A DNA stretch of 64,000 bases, from contig OY365819.1 in the NCBI GenBank assembly GCA_959347315.1, positions 24,320,495 to 24,384,494 of the forward strand, read 5' to 3'. The position numbers and the translations under genes were made by a program. This DNA comes from Bimastos eiseni (taxonomy: Eukaryota; Annelida; Clitellata; Crassiclitellata; Lumbricidae). Numbering within the stretch: position 1 is the first letter of the stretch; each line of letters starts with the position of its first letter. This document shows positions 47,248-58,055 of this stretch, piece by piece. A model generated the notes under the pieces. The model ran no database searches. It worked only from the letters and a program-made list of their open reading frames with translations, and was not told where the DNA came from.

Positions 47248-48137
47248 ATGTCGTTTCTAAAAATCAAAGACCCAGCCAAACGTGATTTTATCTTTGAGAA
47301 CTTTCTCAAGACGAAGCAAAATATCAGAAAAGACTCGTTATTCGAGAAAATAGTGGACATTGAGCTTCAGCGAGAATTAACAAAAGCGTACAAACCGATA
47401 ATCGACTCGCAGTCGGGAATAACCAAAGAATTAGGTACTATAAAAGAGAACTCTGTGTCGACAACTGCTGCGCTTCGAGCATTGCCAGCATCGATATCGA
47501 CATCGTTGAAAGCGATTCAATTTCCACAATATCCCCCAATAGAAGTGCTTGAGAACGATCCCGTTTCAGATATTAGAATTTTGGAATTAGGTGATATAGC
47601 AATAAAATATTTAAAAGAATACGCTACAAACAAGAAGTCGACGGATATGACCTTCGGAACATACTCTAAAGATGGTCGATTTCACATCTGGACTACCCAA
47701 TCACGATCGGAGGTGATGATATAACTATCGGAGGTGTTACCTACAAGGTAACTCCGGGACTTTGGGAGTTATTGACAAGGGCAAAACCAGACAAGACGAT
47801 TTACGACATAAACGATCTCAAAGACTTGAGTGAGATTTTGACTGTGACAAACGCAATCCGTCAACCTGAGAATCCGAACAAACCCAAGTCGTCTAGAAGC
47901 GAGAAATATAGGGAAATCATTAAGCCGATATGGGAAGGGAGGTTCTCAGCAGGCAATGGAGTCGTAGTTTTTCCGCAAGATCCTAATGCGCTAGTGGATA
48001 TGTTAACTCTTCGATTCGCTAGCTTCAGGGCGGGAAATACAGGATTAAGAAACGAGATAGTTGGTATCTGCGACGACTTACTTCGAAAAAATGCGATAAA
48101 TGCGTTAGAGTATAAACATTTAATGATACAATTATAA
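47248..48137 (+). pseudogene. Polinton conserved protein of unknown function, one frameshift
   Basis: About 296 codons. N-terminal segment MSFLKIKDPAKRDFIFENFL with a charged helical region, a central YLKEYATNKKSTDMTFG, then a frameshift at 47700-47720. The second frame has VTPGLWELLTRAKP and VVVFPQDPNALVDMLTLRFA and ends at TAA 48135-48137. I recognise it as a frequent companion in animal Polintons but know no activity. The start is preceded by TTAAAA, and 'aatataatg' lies 17 bp upstream. Confidence 0.65.
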
Positions 48138-48138
48138 A

Positions 48139-48309
48139 ATTATTCTCGTAACTAAGGGAAGACTTACTAAAAGATACGTCGTAGGAGTCGCTGCAATATA
48201 TGATACGATATCAGGATTTTTCAAAAGAATGCTATCTTCGAATGCGGCGAGACAGGTAGCAACAACCGCATTAAGTGCTGTGAAAGACGCTGCAACGGAG
48301 ATTGGATAA
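48139..48309 (+). pseudogene. Small basic Polinton ORF with lost start codon
   Basis: 56 open codons reading LVTKGRLTKRYVVGVAAIYD, then FFKRMLSSNAARQVATTALS and ending before TAA 48307-48309. By analogy with neighbours the start should be at 48139, where TATAAAATT stands instead of TATAAAATG. A short basic, alanine-rich protein of this kind could be a core protein. It overlaps nothing and ends 7 bp from the convergent fiber gene. Confidence 0.55.
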
Positions 48310-48316
48310 AAGGTCA

Positions 48317-49391
48317 TTACATAGTGTTATTAAGCGACGTGTAAATAACAATCTCTTGTTCTTCATAATTGTATGCGATTATTCTCCAGTCGGAAATCCT
48401 TTCGCTGTTTTTTTCTCCCCCTCAAGCCGATCTTCCAGATTCTTACTGCGGTTGGACACTTGATAGATATCCACGTTTCCATGGTTGCGCTAATCTAAAA
48501 CACCCATTCTCCTTCATCTTTGAATGCATGAAAGGCTTTGTTTTGCGGAGATGAAGCACTGGCGGTCGCTTGAAAACCATAATTACTAGTGTTCGAAGTT
48601 AATCTCGGCACGTAACTGATGTAACATTTTCTTCCTCGTGTGAGATCGGCCAGCGTTGGTTTCCACTGTAGCATACAGACGGCGGCTGTTTCAGCACCAG
48701 GACTCGTGGATATAATATGAAATCTCTAATACGCGTAGTTAGACGAAGCGGGAAATGTAAACTCCTTCAAATACATGAAACGGAGGGCATTCGTTTGAAT
48801 GGCTAGAATATCTGTAAATACTATTCCAGCGTTACTAGCTTGAACCTTCCAACGAACAATATATTCGTTATCAGAACGGCCAGCGATGATGTATAATCCC
48901 GACATTGACGGAGGAATGGGATACTTCATCTGCATCCAAACATTTGCGGTTGTTTCGGAGACCCAAATGTCGGGGTAGTGAAAAGCGTTTCGAAAAGCCT
49001 TCCATGGACCAAATCCATGGCCAAGCACACTGCGAAAACTGCTAGCACTAGCTTCGTAAGTTAAACCGTTTATTATCGTTGTATCAGAAGTCATGGTTGC
49101 TGCTGCTGTCACGAATGCTCTCAGGTAATCGCTGGCAGGATGATTCGTTTTCGCTTGGTTGATTAAGGCTTCAACTTGGCCAAAGCTCGCCGCCTGGCTG
49201 GCTAAGACTGGTGGATGAATGTCAGTCGGTAGACCTTTTATCGAGTGACCATTCATTTTCAAGTCGCCTTCCATATCGTTCGTTCTATCTCTTTTTAGAA
49301 ATGTATTACTCGCTTGAGATAGAGTAATACCTCCAGAAACTATTCTTCGAGTTGTTCTAGTATCAGTTCGTCCAAATTTATCAACAGGCAT
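48317..49391 (-). pseudogene. Polinton fiber-like protein, broken
   Basis: About 358 codons. N-terminus MPVDKFGRTDTRTTRRIVSG, then SNTFLKRDRTNDMEGDLKMN and HSIKGLPTDI, a layout typical of phage- and adenovirus-like fibers (anchor followed by a shaft-like 'lkmnghsI' unit). The C-terminal part contains two beta-rich blocks; the second has AFHAFKDEGEWVF and WISIKCPTAVRIWKIGLRGR, resembling a discoidin-like sugar-binding fold. Breaks: TAG 48726-48728, TAG 48495-48497, and a frameshift at a seven-A run near 48411-48417. Probably the virion attachment protein. Start at ATG with TATATAAAAG in front. Confidence 0.65.
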
Positions 49392-49419
49392 CTTTTATAT
49401 ATATATATATTATTATTAT

Positions 49420-49810
49420 TTAATACAATTCGTTAACGACTTCTTGAAATCTACAACCATCGTTGATCGTCTTCTTCAACACATACAAACATAAATGACC
49501 GCAAAACACTTGGCCGTCTGTTTGTATTCGTTCGCTGTTGTAGAATAGCGGCCTATGTAGATAATTTATCAATTCAGTAGGAGGAGGAAGTCCGTAGCTG
49601 TCGAAATAAATTTTATCTTTGGCCATCAGAATCGTCTAGATTAAGGATACCGCACTCGTTCGCTCTCGGCCTCTTCGGCAACTCGTCTCTTCGAAAAACT
49701 ACTCTGAAATTATTTATATTTAGTTTCCTCGCCGCTTCGATTAGATCAACGTTTGACAAAGCAATATTAGGTAGCGTTACGCGTTCGACATCGATTTGTT
49801 TAACACTCAT
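49420..49810 (-). pseudogene. Polinton cysteine protease (adenain-like), catalytic loop lost
   Basis: Adenovirus-type protease that would process capsid proteins. Start at ATG after AATATAAA. N-terminal segment ends NECGILNLDDS; the second segment has KIYFDSYGLPPPTELINYL and TDGQVFCGHLCLYVL, where the Gln-Val-Phe-Cys-Gly-His carries the nucleophilic Cys and oxyanion Gln. The segment between, which holds the catalytic His in this family, is missing: the two frames meet at 49613-49626 with only a few residues between them. The frame also changes there. Confidence 0.85.
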
Positions 49811-49811
49811 T

Positions 49812-52800
49812 TTATATTAGAGAATAATGTCCATGTGCTAAAGTGTGGATTCCATCTTGCTGAATCACTCGTTTGTCGTCATCTGATGTGAGGGCTACCT
49901 TGTTTATTTCCTCGCTGTAGACATCGTGAAGATGCGATCGAATAACATTCATCTTTCTCGATTGTTCTCTCTTGGTGAATAAGCAGTCTTTGTAATCTTC
50001 GTGAGTGAGTGATTTCTCAACGACATTCTTCATGACACCTTTACATTTCTTGTGGTCTACTCCAGCCATCTTGTACGAATACAGTTTCGATCTTAAACCT
50101 ACAAACTCTTCGATCTGTCTACCAGCTGCCTCATCTTTGAACGTGCCAATGACCTTTTTGTTGATGCCAGTTTCTATACCTTTAGGCTAGTCGCTAGTGT
50201 CGAACCTACTTCTAATGTTGGGTGCTATATCGGCGTAGAAGAATTCGTATCTGTAAAAAGTAACTTTGCTCTAACTTCAAACTTTTTTTGGATGTAATTA
50301 AGATAAAAATCTTACATTATAGTTTTACTCAAGTCTAAAATACACATACCAAGATATATAGGCTTGTTGTAACATAGCATCGTCCGTTTCATGTGAATAG
50401 TGATTAGGCTTTCATCAAAAATAGTTCGAGTATCGTAACTCGTTATCGCTGCTAGCTTGAGAGCTTGCTTCTCGGTGCAAACCAATTTTATGTCTACACG
50501 ATTCTCAATATTCTCTGACGTCTTACCAAACACACTATTGTTCATTAGTTTTAAAACGTCTTTTTCGAAATTGTTGGTGACTCTTGTCCTCAGATTAGTA
50601 TTTAGATCTATATACCTTTTCAGCCAAGCACTTTCTTCAAATTTAATTCCGCGATGAATTTTCATTATCTTCAAACCCAAACTTTCATACTGCTTTACAT
50701 TTTCGTAATGGGCTATATACTTTACTTTATTACACAGGTTTGGAATGAGTTTTGACACAACCGATCCTTCGACTTTAACACTCTATGGAGCAAGAAGATA
50801 GTCGTTGTGAAGATCGTGCAATTCTCTAGGATATTCTAAATCGACTTCTAATATACACGGCGTTCTTCAATCATTTAGTTCATCGTTGCTCATCCACTGG
50901 AACCCATGAGTTGATAGATTTTTACACATACTGCATTCGTACAAGGTTGTTTGCGTCTAAATAGGTTATAAATGTTGAAGGCTTGCTATCGTCAAATGCT
51001 TCTCCCATATACTTATTGTTTGCCTGTCCATAACGGTGCGAAATGGTGCTAACACCTCCCCTTATCCCATGCTTAACCATTAGTATCATATCATAGTCGC
51101 TCAACAACTCCAACTGTATTCAACTAAATTCGGCGTCCCAAACAAGACCTGACGAAGTATAATACCAGGCGGGATGTAGGCCATAGTTCTCACTGCATAC
51201 ATTTCTAAAATTCTCTAATACATCAGCAAGCAGGAGAACATCAGTCACATTATATAAATCGTGGTATTCTCCCAACGTCTTGAATCCGAATTCTTTCCAT
51301 GCCATCTGTGCATGGTTGTAGTCTTCGTCACTAATATCTGAGTCGTTAATATTGAGTAGAATGCTGACTTTTGTCGTAGTTCTGTTTCGTTCAGTCGCTC
51401 GACGGAATCAACATAATCGAAAGGATATAATCCTTTTCTAAGCAAGAGATCGAGATCATTACCAGAATAGTGTTTGCCTATATTCTTACACTGATCTTTG
51501 CTCAGGTTCTTCGATAAAGCTTCGAGACTCGATGCCATGAATCTAAAACTATCGATGAAACGCAATTCCCGTTTAACTAATATTTCCTTATTTTCTTCAT
51601 TCGTAAATTTATCGATTACGACTTCTCTGCTGAACGAGATATACTTTTCTTCGTTGTTAGGAATGCAGCTAATCTTTTCATTATAATCACCTCATAATTT
51701 CTTTACAAATAGATGACTGTCATAACAGGATAGATTATGAAACAATACTGGGAAAAACGTGGGGACTATATAATTTAGATTACAATTCTTATGAGCGGCG
51801 CCTCAATATTTTCCAGTTAAATGGCAATGGTCTCTAACTCGATCAACACGCAGTTCGCCTTCGCATATGTGACAAACAGTAGCTATGTCGTATAACGCCT
51901 GTTCTTTGTTTCCGAATATCATTTTCTTTGGAAATTTAAATCGATTATAAATATCTTTTATATTGTCTATAAGAGTGTCTACGAATATCTGAGCTACATC
52001 ACGTCTTCGCTCTTCGCTGTGAAAGTTGTGGAAGTTTGTGAATATAGATCATCGTCAAAACATTTTATGTAATAGCAAAAAGAACTTGGGACGTGTTTTT
52101 GATATCTGTTGGTGTAAGACATGCTGAGATCTAGTTGACAAATGTCTATAGGTTTAATGAAAGATTCGAAATCGGCGTACACGACAAAGGGAACTCTCAT
52201 CTTTGTATTATAATTTTTTTAATTCAAAATAGTTCCTGGTTCTGGAAGTTCTATCTTATGAGCGGCGTGTTGGGAACAATACTCGGTGTTTTTTTAATGA
52301 CTCTAGCTCTCTATATTTTAGCAAACACCGCTTACAATAGTGCATCGAAGTGTATGAGTTTGCGTCATGAACCGCCATCAGTCTGTTGAAGTTCTTTATC
52401 GAACAATAATGCTTCTTTTGTTCGTCAGAAATGAGTAATAGGTCTACACTGATATCGCTCTCGTGGTCGATAAATATAGTGGGAATAGGCAAACATCTTT
52501 CTCATGACCAAAAACATTAATACTAATTTTATTATTTCTCTCAAACTTACTTATCACATTAGCATCAGCTGCGACTGGGAATTCAATGCTGGGCCAATCA
52601 GGCTCCTCGGACTGCTTGATTAATTCTTTCGTAATTCTTTCCAGATGTTCCTCAACGGGGTTTAAAGCTCTCGTTACACACCACTTGAAACATTCTTCGT
52701 GTTCGTAGTTCATATTAACAATAGCCTTTTTACTCGCTAGACATTTCGGTAGTGGAATGAAAGAACTACCCTTCAGCGGTTTATAAACGACCGTGTTGTT

Positions 52801-53598
52801 TTCTAATTTTTGAACCGCTCTAAGTCTCCAGTTACTACCACGCATCTGGAAGGCAGCCATAGACTCTAGGATTTTATCTTTCGCGTTGTTATAAATTTCG
52901 CTCGTGTCGGCGGAGTCTAAAATCACCTCAGTTTTTGAAACGAACGGAGAATCCTCGGTATCTACTAGCCCGGATTTCTTATCCACACGCTTTATTGTGC
53001 AGGTGAGTACAAGTTGACCTTAGTCTGTCGATTTCTAGACAAAAGGTCTTCCAGTTGTGGTTGAGCTGCTTTGAGAAAAGATGTGGCGTCAATTCCGTTT
53101 GCGGCTTCGACCGTGTATTGTTTCGTGAAGCTGCGGCCGTCTCTTTTATTTCGCGTGTTTTCATAAGAATTTTACTGGATATAGAATTCACTTTGGCTTT
53201 CAGTGCTTCTATTCTCTCATTCACCTTTCTCCTTGGTTCTTCAGGTATGAACCCTTCAATCCACTTTGCGAACGTATTAATCTCGGACTTTGTATTATCA
53301 AGTTCTTTTCGTATCGCTGAGACCGGTACGTGAGCGAGTGTTGGGATTCCAATCTCGGGAACGGGTGCGTCTAGCAAACTAGCATTAGATGAGATTGGCG
53401 CAAAATGTGAGGGGATGAGTGTTTGAGACACATTAGCTTCAATTTTAGCAATCAAGTCCGCTTTACGCAGTCTCGTATAACCAACCAAAAATTTCTGTTT
53501 CGTAATTTTTTTAGCTCGATCACAGTCTGCTTCGAGTATTCCATTTTATATTGGAGCGGCATTCCTTTAAGTCGAAAAAAGAAAATATTTTCATCCAT
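49812..53598 (-). pseudogene. Polinton protein-primed DNA polymerase B, heavily broken
   Basis: Replicative polymerase relic of about 1,240 codons in at least eight pieces. N-terminal region: a SAP-like part (GYTRLRKADLIAKIE), then RRKVNERIEALKAKVN and FQMRGSNWRLRAVQKL. Then YCKRCLLKY (zinc-finger-like) at about 52315-52350 and the exonuclease motif VVYADFESF at about 52165-52195. Polymerase blocks follow: ITYLDANNL (motif A) near 50950, LKLMNNSVFGKTSENIENR near 50530, and LLFTDTNS (motif C) near 50245, with Asn where the second catalytic Asp belongs. A deletion follows motif C. The C-terminus includes GLRSKLYSYK and INKVALTSDDDKRVI. In-frame ATGs occur at 53598 and 53544, each with TATAAA in front. 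Confidence 0.9.
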
Positions 53599-53979
53599 TT
53601 TATATATGAGAGAATTTTTTCGTTTGTTTGTTGAACAATGACTCATCATCAAAACTAATGGAAATTTCCGCCACCAGAGGTTTTGCTGTCAGTGTGGCGT
53701 GGACTAGAAAATTATAACTGAACACATCGCGTGGTTTTATCTCATCGGGTTGGTTTATCGAAACTGGGGCGGTCCGTCCAAACTAGGTCAACTAGTCACA
53801 GCGAAGTTAGTTTGTCACAACGAGGTCAACTCGTCACACTACTTCCGCTGTGACGGAAATCAGAGATCGAATTACCTCTATAACCTCTATAACCAATCAT
53901 TTCATCATGTTGTGTAATCGTCTAGAATAGTCTGACGGATTGTTATAATTAAGCATGCGTTTGTGATCAGTTGTATCAC

Positions 53980-54264
53980 ATGGAGAATCTACCGACAGCT
54001 ATGAGTGGCTTAAGGGTATCACAAAAGCGGAGCTATGTTGAGGCGTTATTAGATGATGCAGCAAAAGAAGAAGGTTCCTCTAAAAAATCCACAAGGCTTG
54101 ACTTGGCACGGGCGAAGAATCGTAGGGATTCAGCCCACCAAAACATGCGTAAAACCATGGAAAAACTAACAGAACTTCTCTAAAAATTACGAGAACAAGA
54201 AGCGGCCTATGACGCAGCAGAAGAAGATGTTTGTAGATTGAAGAAGCGTCTGAAAGATGACTAA
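53980..54264 (+). pseudogene. Small coiled-coil protein at the right end of the Polinton, one stop
   Basis: 94 codons from ATG 53980 to TAA 54262-54264, with one in-frame TAA at 54181-54183. Reads MENLPTAMSGLRVSQKRSYV, LARAKNRRDSAHQNMRKTME and, after the stop, REQEAAYDAAEEDVCRLKKR. Strongly helical and charged, probable coiled coil. It is the only plus-strand gene at the right end, between the polymerase start and the terminal repeat, and unlike most others it lacks the TATAAA-ATG start. Function unknown. Confidence 0.55.
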
Positions 54265-54289
54265 TTGACAACGAATATTGCAGTTAGCG

Positions 54290-54481
54290 AACCTATGCAT
54301 TGATTTGTTGTTGATGTTTGATTAAGGACTAGGTTTGTGTATGAATTGTGGCTCGTTTTAATTTGTTTGGTGATTTTATGACCTAATTTTAGGTCAATAA
54401 TACGTTTTAGTAACCTACTAGGTGGGCAATTTTGAGCTATGTTATGGTCAATTGTCCCAGGTAGTGCGGTTTATAACTACT
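54290..54481 (-). repeat. Polinton right terminal inverted repeat
   Basis: Reverse complement of the left end: 'gctatgttatggtcaattgt' is followed by 'gcggtttataactact' at the terminus. Mismatches to the left copy are scattered at several positions in the outer 80 bp and more frequent inside, indicating age. Confidence 0.9.
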
Positions 54482-54487
54482 AATAGA

Positions 54488-55574
54488 CATTCAAATGTAA
54501 AATGTTTTGCACAAAATTAAAGATTTTGCAAAAGTGTTATGCAAATGGCAATACAATCCTTTCAATACAACTCTATCTTCATCATACTAATACATATTCG
54601 TTTATTGATAAATATGGAATGCCACACCGCAAACCACTAAGTCTCATACAATAATTACAAACCATTACAATACTTCACACATCGCCAAATCGCATTCTGC
54701 CGCTTAACAGGCATCTAGATTGTTCCCTGTTTCCATCTTAACTGTTTATTTTTGGGAACTTCCATCCTCCGAAGAATCATCCGTTGATTTTGAATATCCT
54801 GTCATTTGATCCACATTGCATACTGTGTCCGTGTCCTTTAATATTCATCTACCATTCTACATAGTCAGTTTTAGGAGACAACCTTTACTTGTATTTGCAA
54901 AGGATAAAGATATTGACAGTAAACACCGGCCTACTACCGGTGTTGATTTGCGCAAATCTCTCTAAACCACAATAAAAAATAAAAATCTCTTTAAATTGTG
55001 TTTGAGCATCTTTCACGTTTTCCATTCATTATGATTTTCCCCGATTGATATGTTAATTTTTAGTCTTGCACTCTGCAATCAACATTTCACCGTCATTAGC
55101 ACACAAATTGTAGACCGTAATGAAATCAGCATAAGCTTACTGAAAATGTGAGTATTCGGTGGTATATTATTGCCTCTCATGAGGTCGTTCTGCGACTAAT
55201 CGTGTATCAACCCTGGTTAGATAAACTAATCCAGTTGATGTCATGAATTCATGTGTGAATTATCAACAATGCTGGACTCCGAACACACCGCATATCCTCG
55301 ATGGATGACCACGTCGTCTGTTCGTGCTCCTCATCCTATTGCGACGCAACCAAAACTTCAAATTGTTGCCAACTGATGATAGCAATCTCTCAGTTACTAT
55401 GAGACTTCATCAAAGTTCTAATTATCCGATTATTTATGTTATATTCACCTAAATCGCTTTGGTTTCAACTGAATCTCAAATTAGTTTTCAGGTGGCATTG
55501 TTATGATATGATTCGAATAACAATTGCTCAGACTCCTTTAAACCAGAGTTATGCACATAATTATTTTTGTGTAG
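54488..55574. other. Intron sequence right of the Polinton
   Basis: AT-rich, no gene recognised. Confidence 0.5.
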
Positions 55575-55673
55575 GTTCTTTTGCATGACCGAAGCGACGA
55601 GCCTTTCCCCACAGAGATAGGATTCAGAGTCGGAACTGGCATATCAACATCCGTCTCTTTTTCACTTAAAAAC
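55575..55673 (+). CDS. Channel copy 2, exon 4
   Basis: 99 nt after acceptor 'tttgtgtag', donor 'gtaagt', phase 0 to 0. Encodes VLLHDRSDEPFPTEIGFRVG and TGISTSVSFSLKN, the family's 'IH...EPP....Gf.v.pG..t.v.f' segment of the palm domain. Same length and phase as the copy 1 exon. Separated from exon 3b by 13.6 kb, of which 12.35 kb is the Polinton. Confidence 0.9.
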
Positions 55674-56094
55674 GTAAGTCAAGCATCATGTACCCATGAC
55701 ATAATATATTTATTGTGTACACTGCTAATTTAGACCTACGTGTACATTCTTGCTTGTACTTTATCTTTCTTGTGCACGTCTGCTGTGGCCCCGAAGCTGT
55801 TTAATTTCCGACTTTTCTTTGCACAATCCACAACAGTTCAACGTTGCGAGCTACCATTGGTCCTGTCAATCAGTGAAGAATACATGTATAAATATATATA
55901 TATAGCGCTCGCTATTGTTCTTCCATCCTGTTGACTTAGGCCTACATATGCTTTAAGTCTAAGTGAAGATAAACACACACACATACGCACACACACACAT
56001 TTGTATATATATATATATATACATACGTAAAGATACCAGCAAACTGTATGCATCCTCTTTAAGGCAAAGCTTGTTAAATATAGTGTATCATATA

Positions 56095-57090
56095 TGGTTC
56101 AAACCTGGGTCCATTACTATTCCCCGAATACATCAATGACCTACCAAACACATCATCTATCCTGAATGTTATCTTATTTGCTGATGACACTAAAATGTAT
56201 TCCATTCTCGCCTCTGAGTAGTCACCTTGAAGAGTCGCTATACATAAATTGTCTTAATAATAAATCCTTAGAATCCTCATGTAGAATAACTAATACTGAG
56301 ATTAATCATGTGGCAGATTGGTTTAGAATAAGCAAACTCTCATTAAATGTTCAGAAAACCAATTTCATACTATTCAGATTGTAGAGGAAACCTTTACCGT
56401 TTATTAATACAAGGTTCGCAATGGATGTATCAGAAATATCACAGGTAGCGTCTGCCTAATTCCTAGGTGTATGCATTGATGGGTACCTCGATTGGTCAGA
56501 GGATATCACATGAAATTCTAGAAAAATAGCAAACATGTAGGAATACTGAACAAACTGGCAAAGTATGTACCTAATAAAATTCTATTTAACCTAAATCATA
56601 CACTGATATATCCCTATATAAAATACTGCAATATTGTATGGGCCTCAAACTACCCTCACCGACCGTCAATATTAGTAATCTTCAAAAGAGTGCTGTTAGA
56701 ATAAGAGCACGCTCATCTTCTATCTCTCACACCCATTTATATTTTATTAATCATAATATAATTATTAAAAGTTCAATGGGTAAATTCACTCCAATTATGC
56801 ATATTCATGTACAAGTTTATAAGCTATTTCCACCGATATAATTATGATCACTATTATTTTGAGCAACTCAGCTGATGCTCATTCATATGCAACACGACAC
56901 GTAGATTATTACCGAGCAGTATTTGCTAGGACAAATCCAAGACATTTTGCACTAAGGTCCACCTATCACTCTTGACGAACATGTTTAATTTGTTTTCTCA
57001 TTCTCAGGACTCACTATGATTTTCCTTAAAGAATGATTTCAAATTCTTCACTCTGAGTGAAATTATTGGAATTATGAAAGTCACGTCAAC
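56095..57090 (+). mobile_element. LINE fragment (CR1/L2-like reverse transcriptase), decayed
   Basis: Reverse transcriptase remnant on the plus strand: GSNLGPLLFPEYINDLPN, then VILFADDTKMYS (catalytic FADD), then WFRISKLSLNVQKTNFILF and FLGVCIDGYLDWSEDI. A C-terminal stretch with SYATR and ARTNPRHFALRSTYH lies at about 56885-56970. Many stops and frame changes. 5' truncated. Confidence 0.8.
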
Positions 57091-57487
57091 TGAACTAATA
57101 TTGTTAGTATCTCCAATTTCCATTGGCGATGTCTGACCAACTATTTGTTGTCAATGTGTCGTTGTCGACCGCATTTTATGAAAGGTATTGAAATCTGGAT
57201 ATAATGTGTTAGTTTAAATTTTAAATGTTTTATATAGGGTGACACAAAAGTTCGTTCCCCGTTTTCAACCTTAAATATCTCGATAAAAATTATTCAGATC
57301 TCTGAAATATTTTTCAAGCTTGTACAGGGCTGAAATATTAAATTTCCATCCACATTTTAAGTCGAAGGTGCGTTAAATCACGTGACAGTGTACACTACGG
57401 TGCGCGATGTGCATTTCTGCCTCGTGCCTGAATGTGACTTCACCATAATTCACGCCGCTTAATTGAGTAAAAACAAGAATATAGACC

Positions 57488-57972
57488 TTGGACTGTGGAA
57501 GACTGGTTCAATGTTTTGTTGACCGATGTGTCGCCGTTCAATGTCTTTTTGTACCGAATGCACAAAACGCTATTGTTTGGGGTTCACACGAGCAGATAAA
57601 GTTTTGTCCGTCAGTGATCATGTGTGGTCGGATAACGGCCAGGGGTCTCACAGGCCTTCATTTTGTGCCAAATGGTACCAGACTGAACTCGCAGTACTTC
57701 GTCACAAACATTCCCGAGCAATACGCGAAACCAACGTTCGAGGAACAACGGCAGTGTTATGCAAAAAGAGTTATTTGTTTGGAGTAATTCAGCAGGATGG
57801 TGCACGCTGTCATACATCAGCTGTGACGACGAAGTGGCTAGACTGCAAACTCCCGTCACGCATAAAGCCGGATGATCAGCCACTAAAGCTTTCTGGATCT
57901 CTCTCATTATTGAGAACTTGCAAAGCATCTCGTCTCTCCGAATTTATAAAGGACCGAGTCAAACAACATTGA
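57488..57972 (+). pseudogene. Tc1/mariner transposase relic
   Basis: DDE transposase pieces in two frames: ITARGLTGLHFVPNGTRLNS and FVTNIPEQYAKPTFEEQ in one, IQQDGARCHTSAVTTKWL (second catalytic Asp) in the other. The N-terminal helix-turn-helix part is missing or unreadable. Not functional. Confidence 0.75.
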
Positions 57973-58055
57973 TCAGCTTAAACGTCGTCTCCATTGAGGG
58001 TGGAGATTGATAGAAGTTGGGTCTCTTCAGTCGCTGATTCAGTTTAAGCTGTGTG

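Larger units (their letters stand above)
42129..54481. mobile_element. Polinton/Maverick element, complete ends, decayed genes
   Basis: 12,353 bp between inverted repeats starting 'agtagttataaaccgc' at both ends. The flanking 6-mers AATGGA (42123-42128) and AATAGA (54482-54487) match at five of six positions, the usual 6-bp duplication of this class. Gene set: retrovirus-like integrase, PLA2-like protein, packaging ATPase, several virion-type proteins, fiber-like protein, adenovirus-type cysteine protease, and protein-primed DNA polymerase B. Polintons move by self-synthesised DNA and may also form virions. This copy lies in the intron between channel exons 3b and 4. All genes except the dUTPase-like one carry a lost start, a stop or a frameshift, so it cannot move by itself. 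It is shorter than the 15-20 kb typical of Polintons. Confidence 0.92.

Noticed and set aside
48369..48554. Plus-strand ORF of 61 codons in the Polinton
   Set aside because: Antisense to the fiber gene's C-terminal domain, which has clear beta-rich motifs on the other strand.
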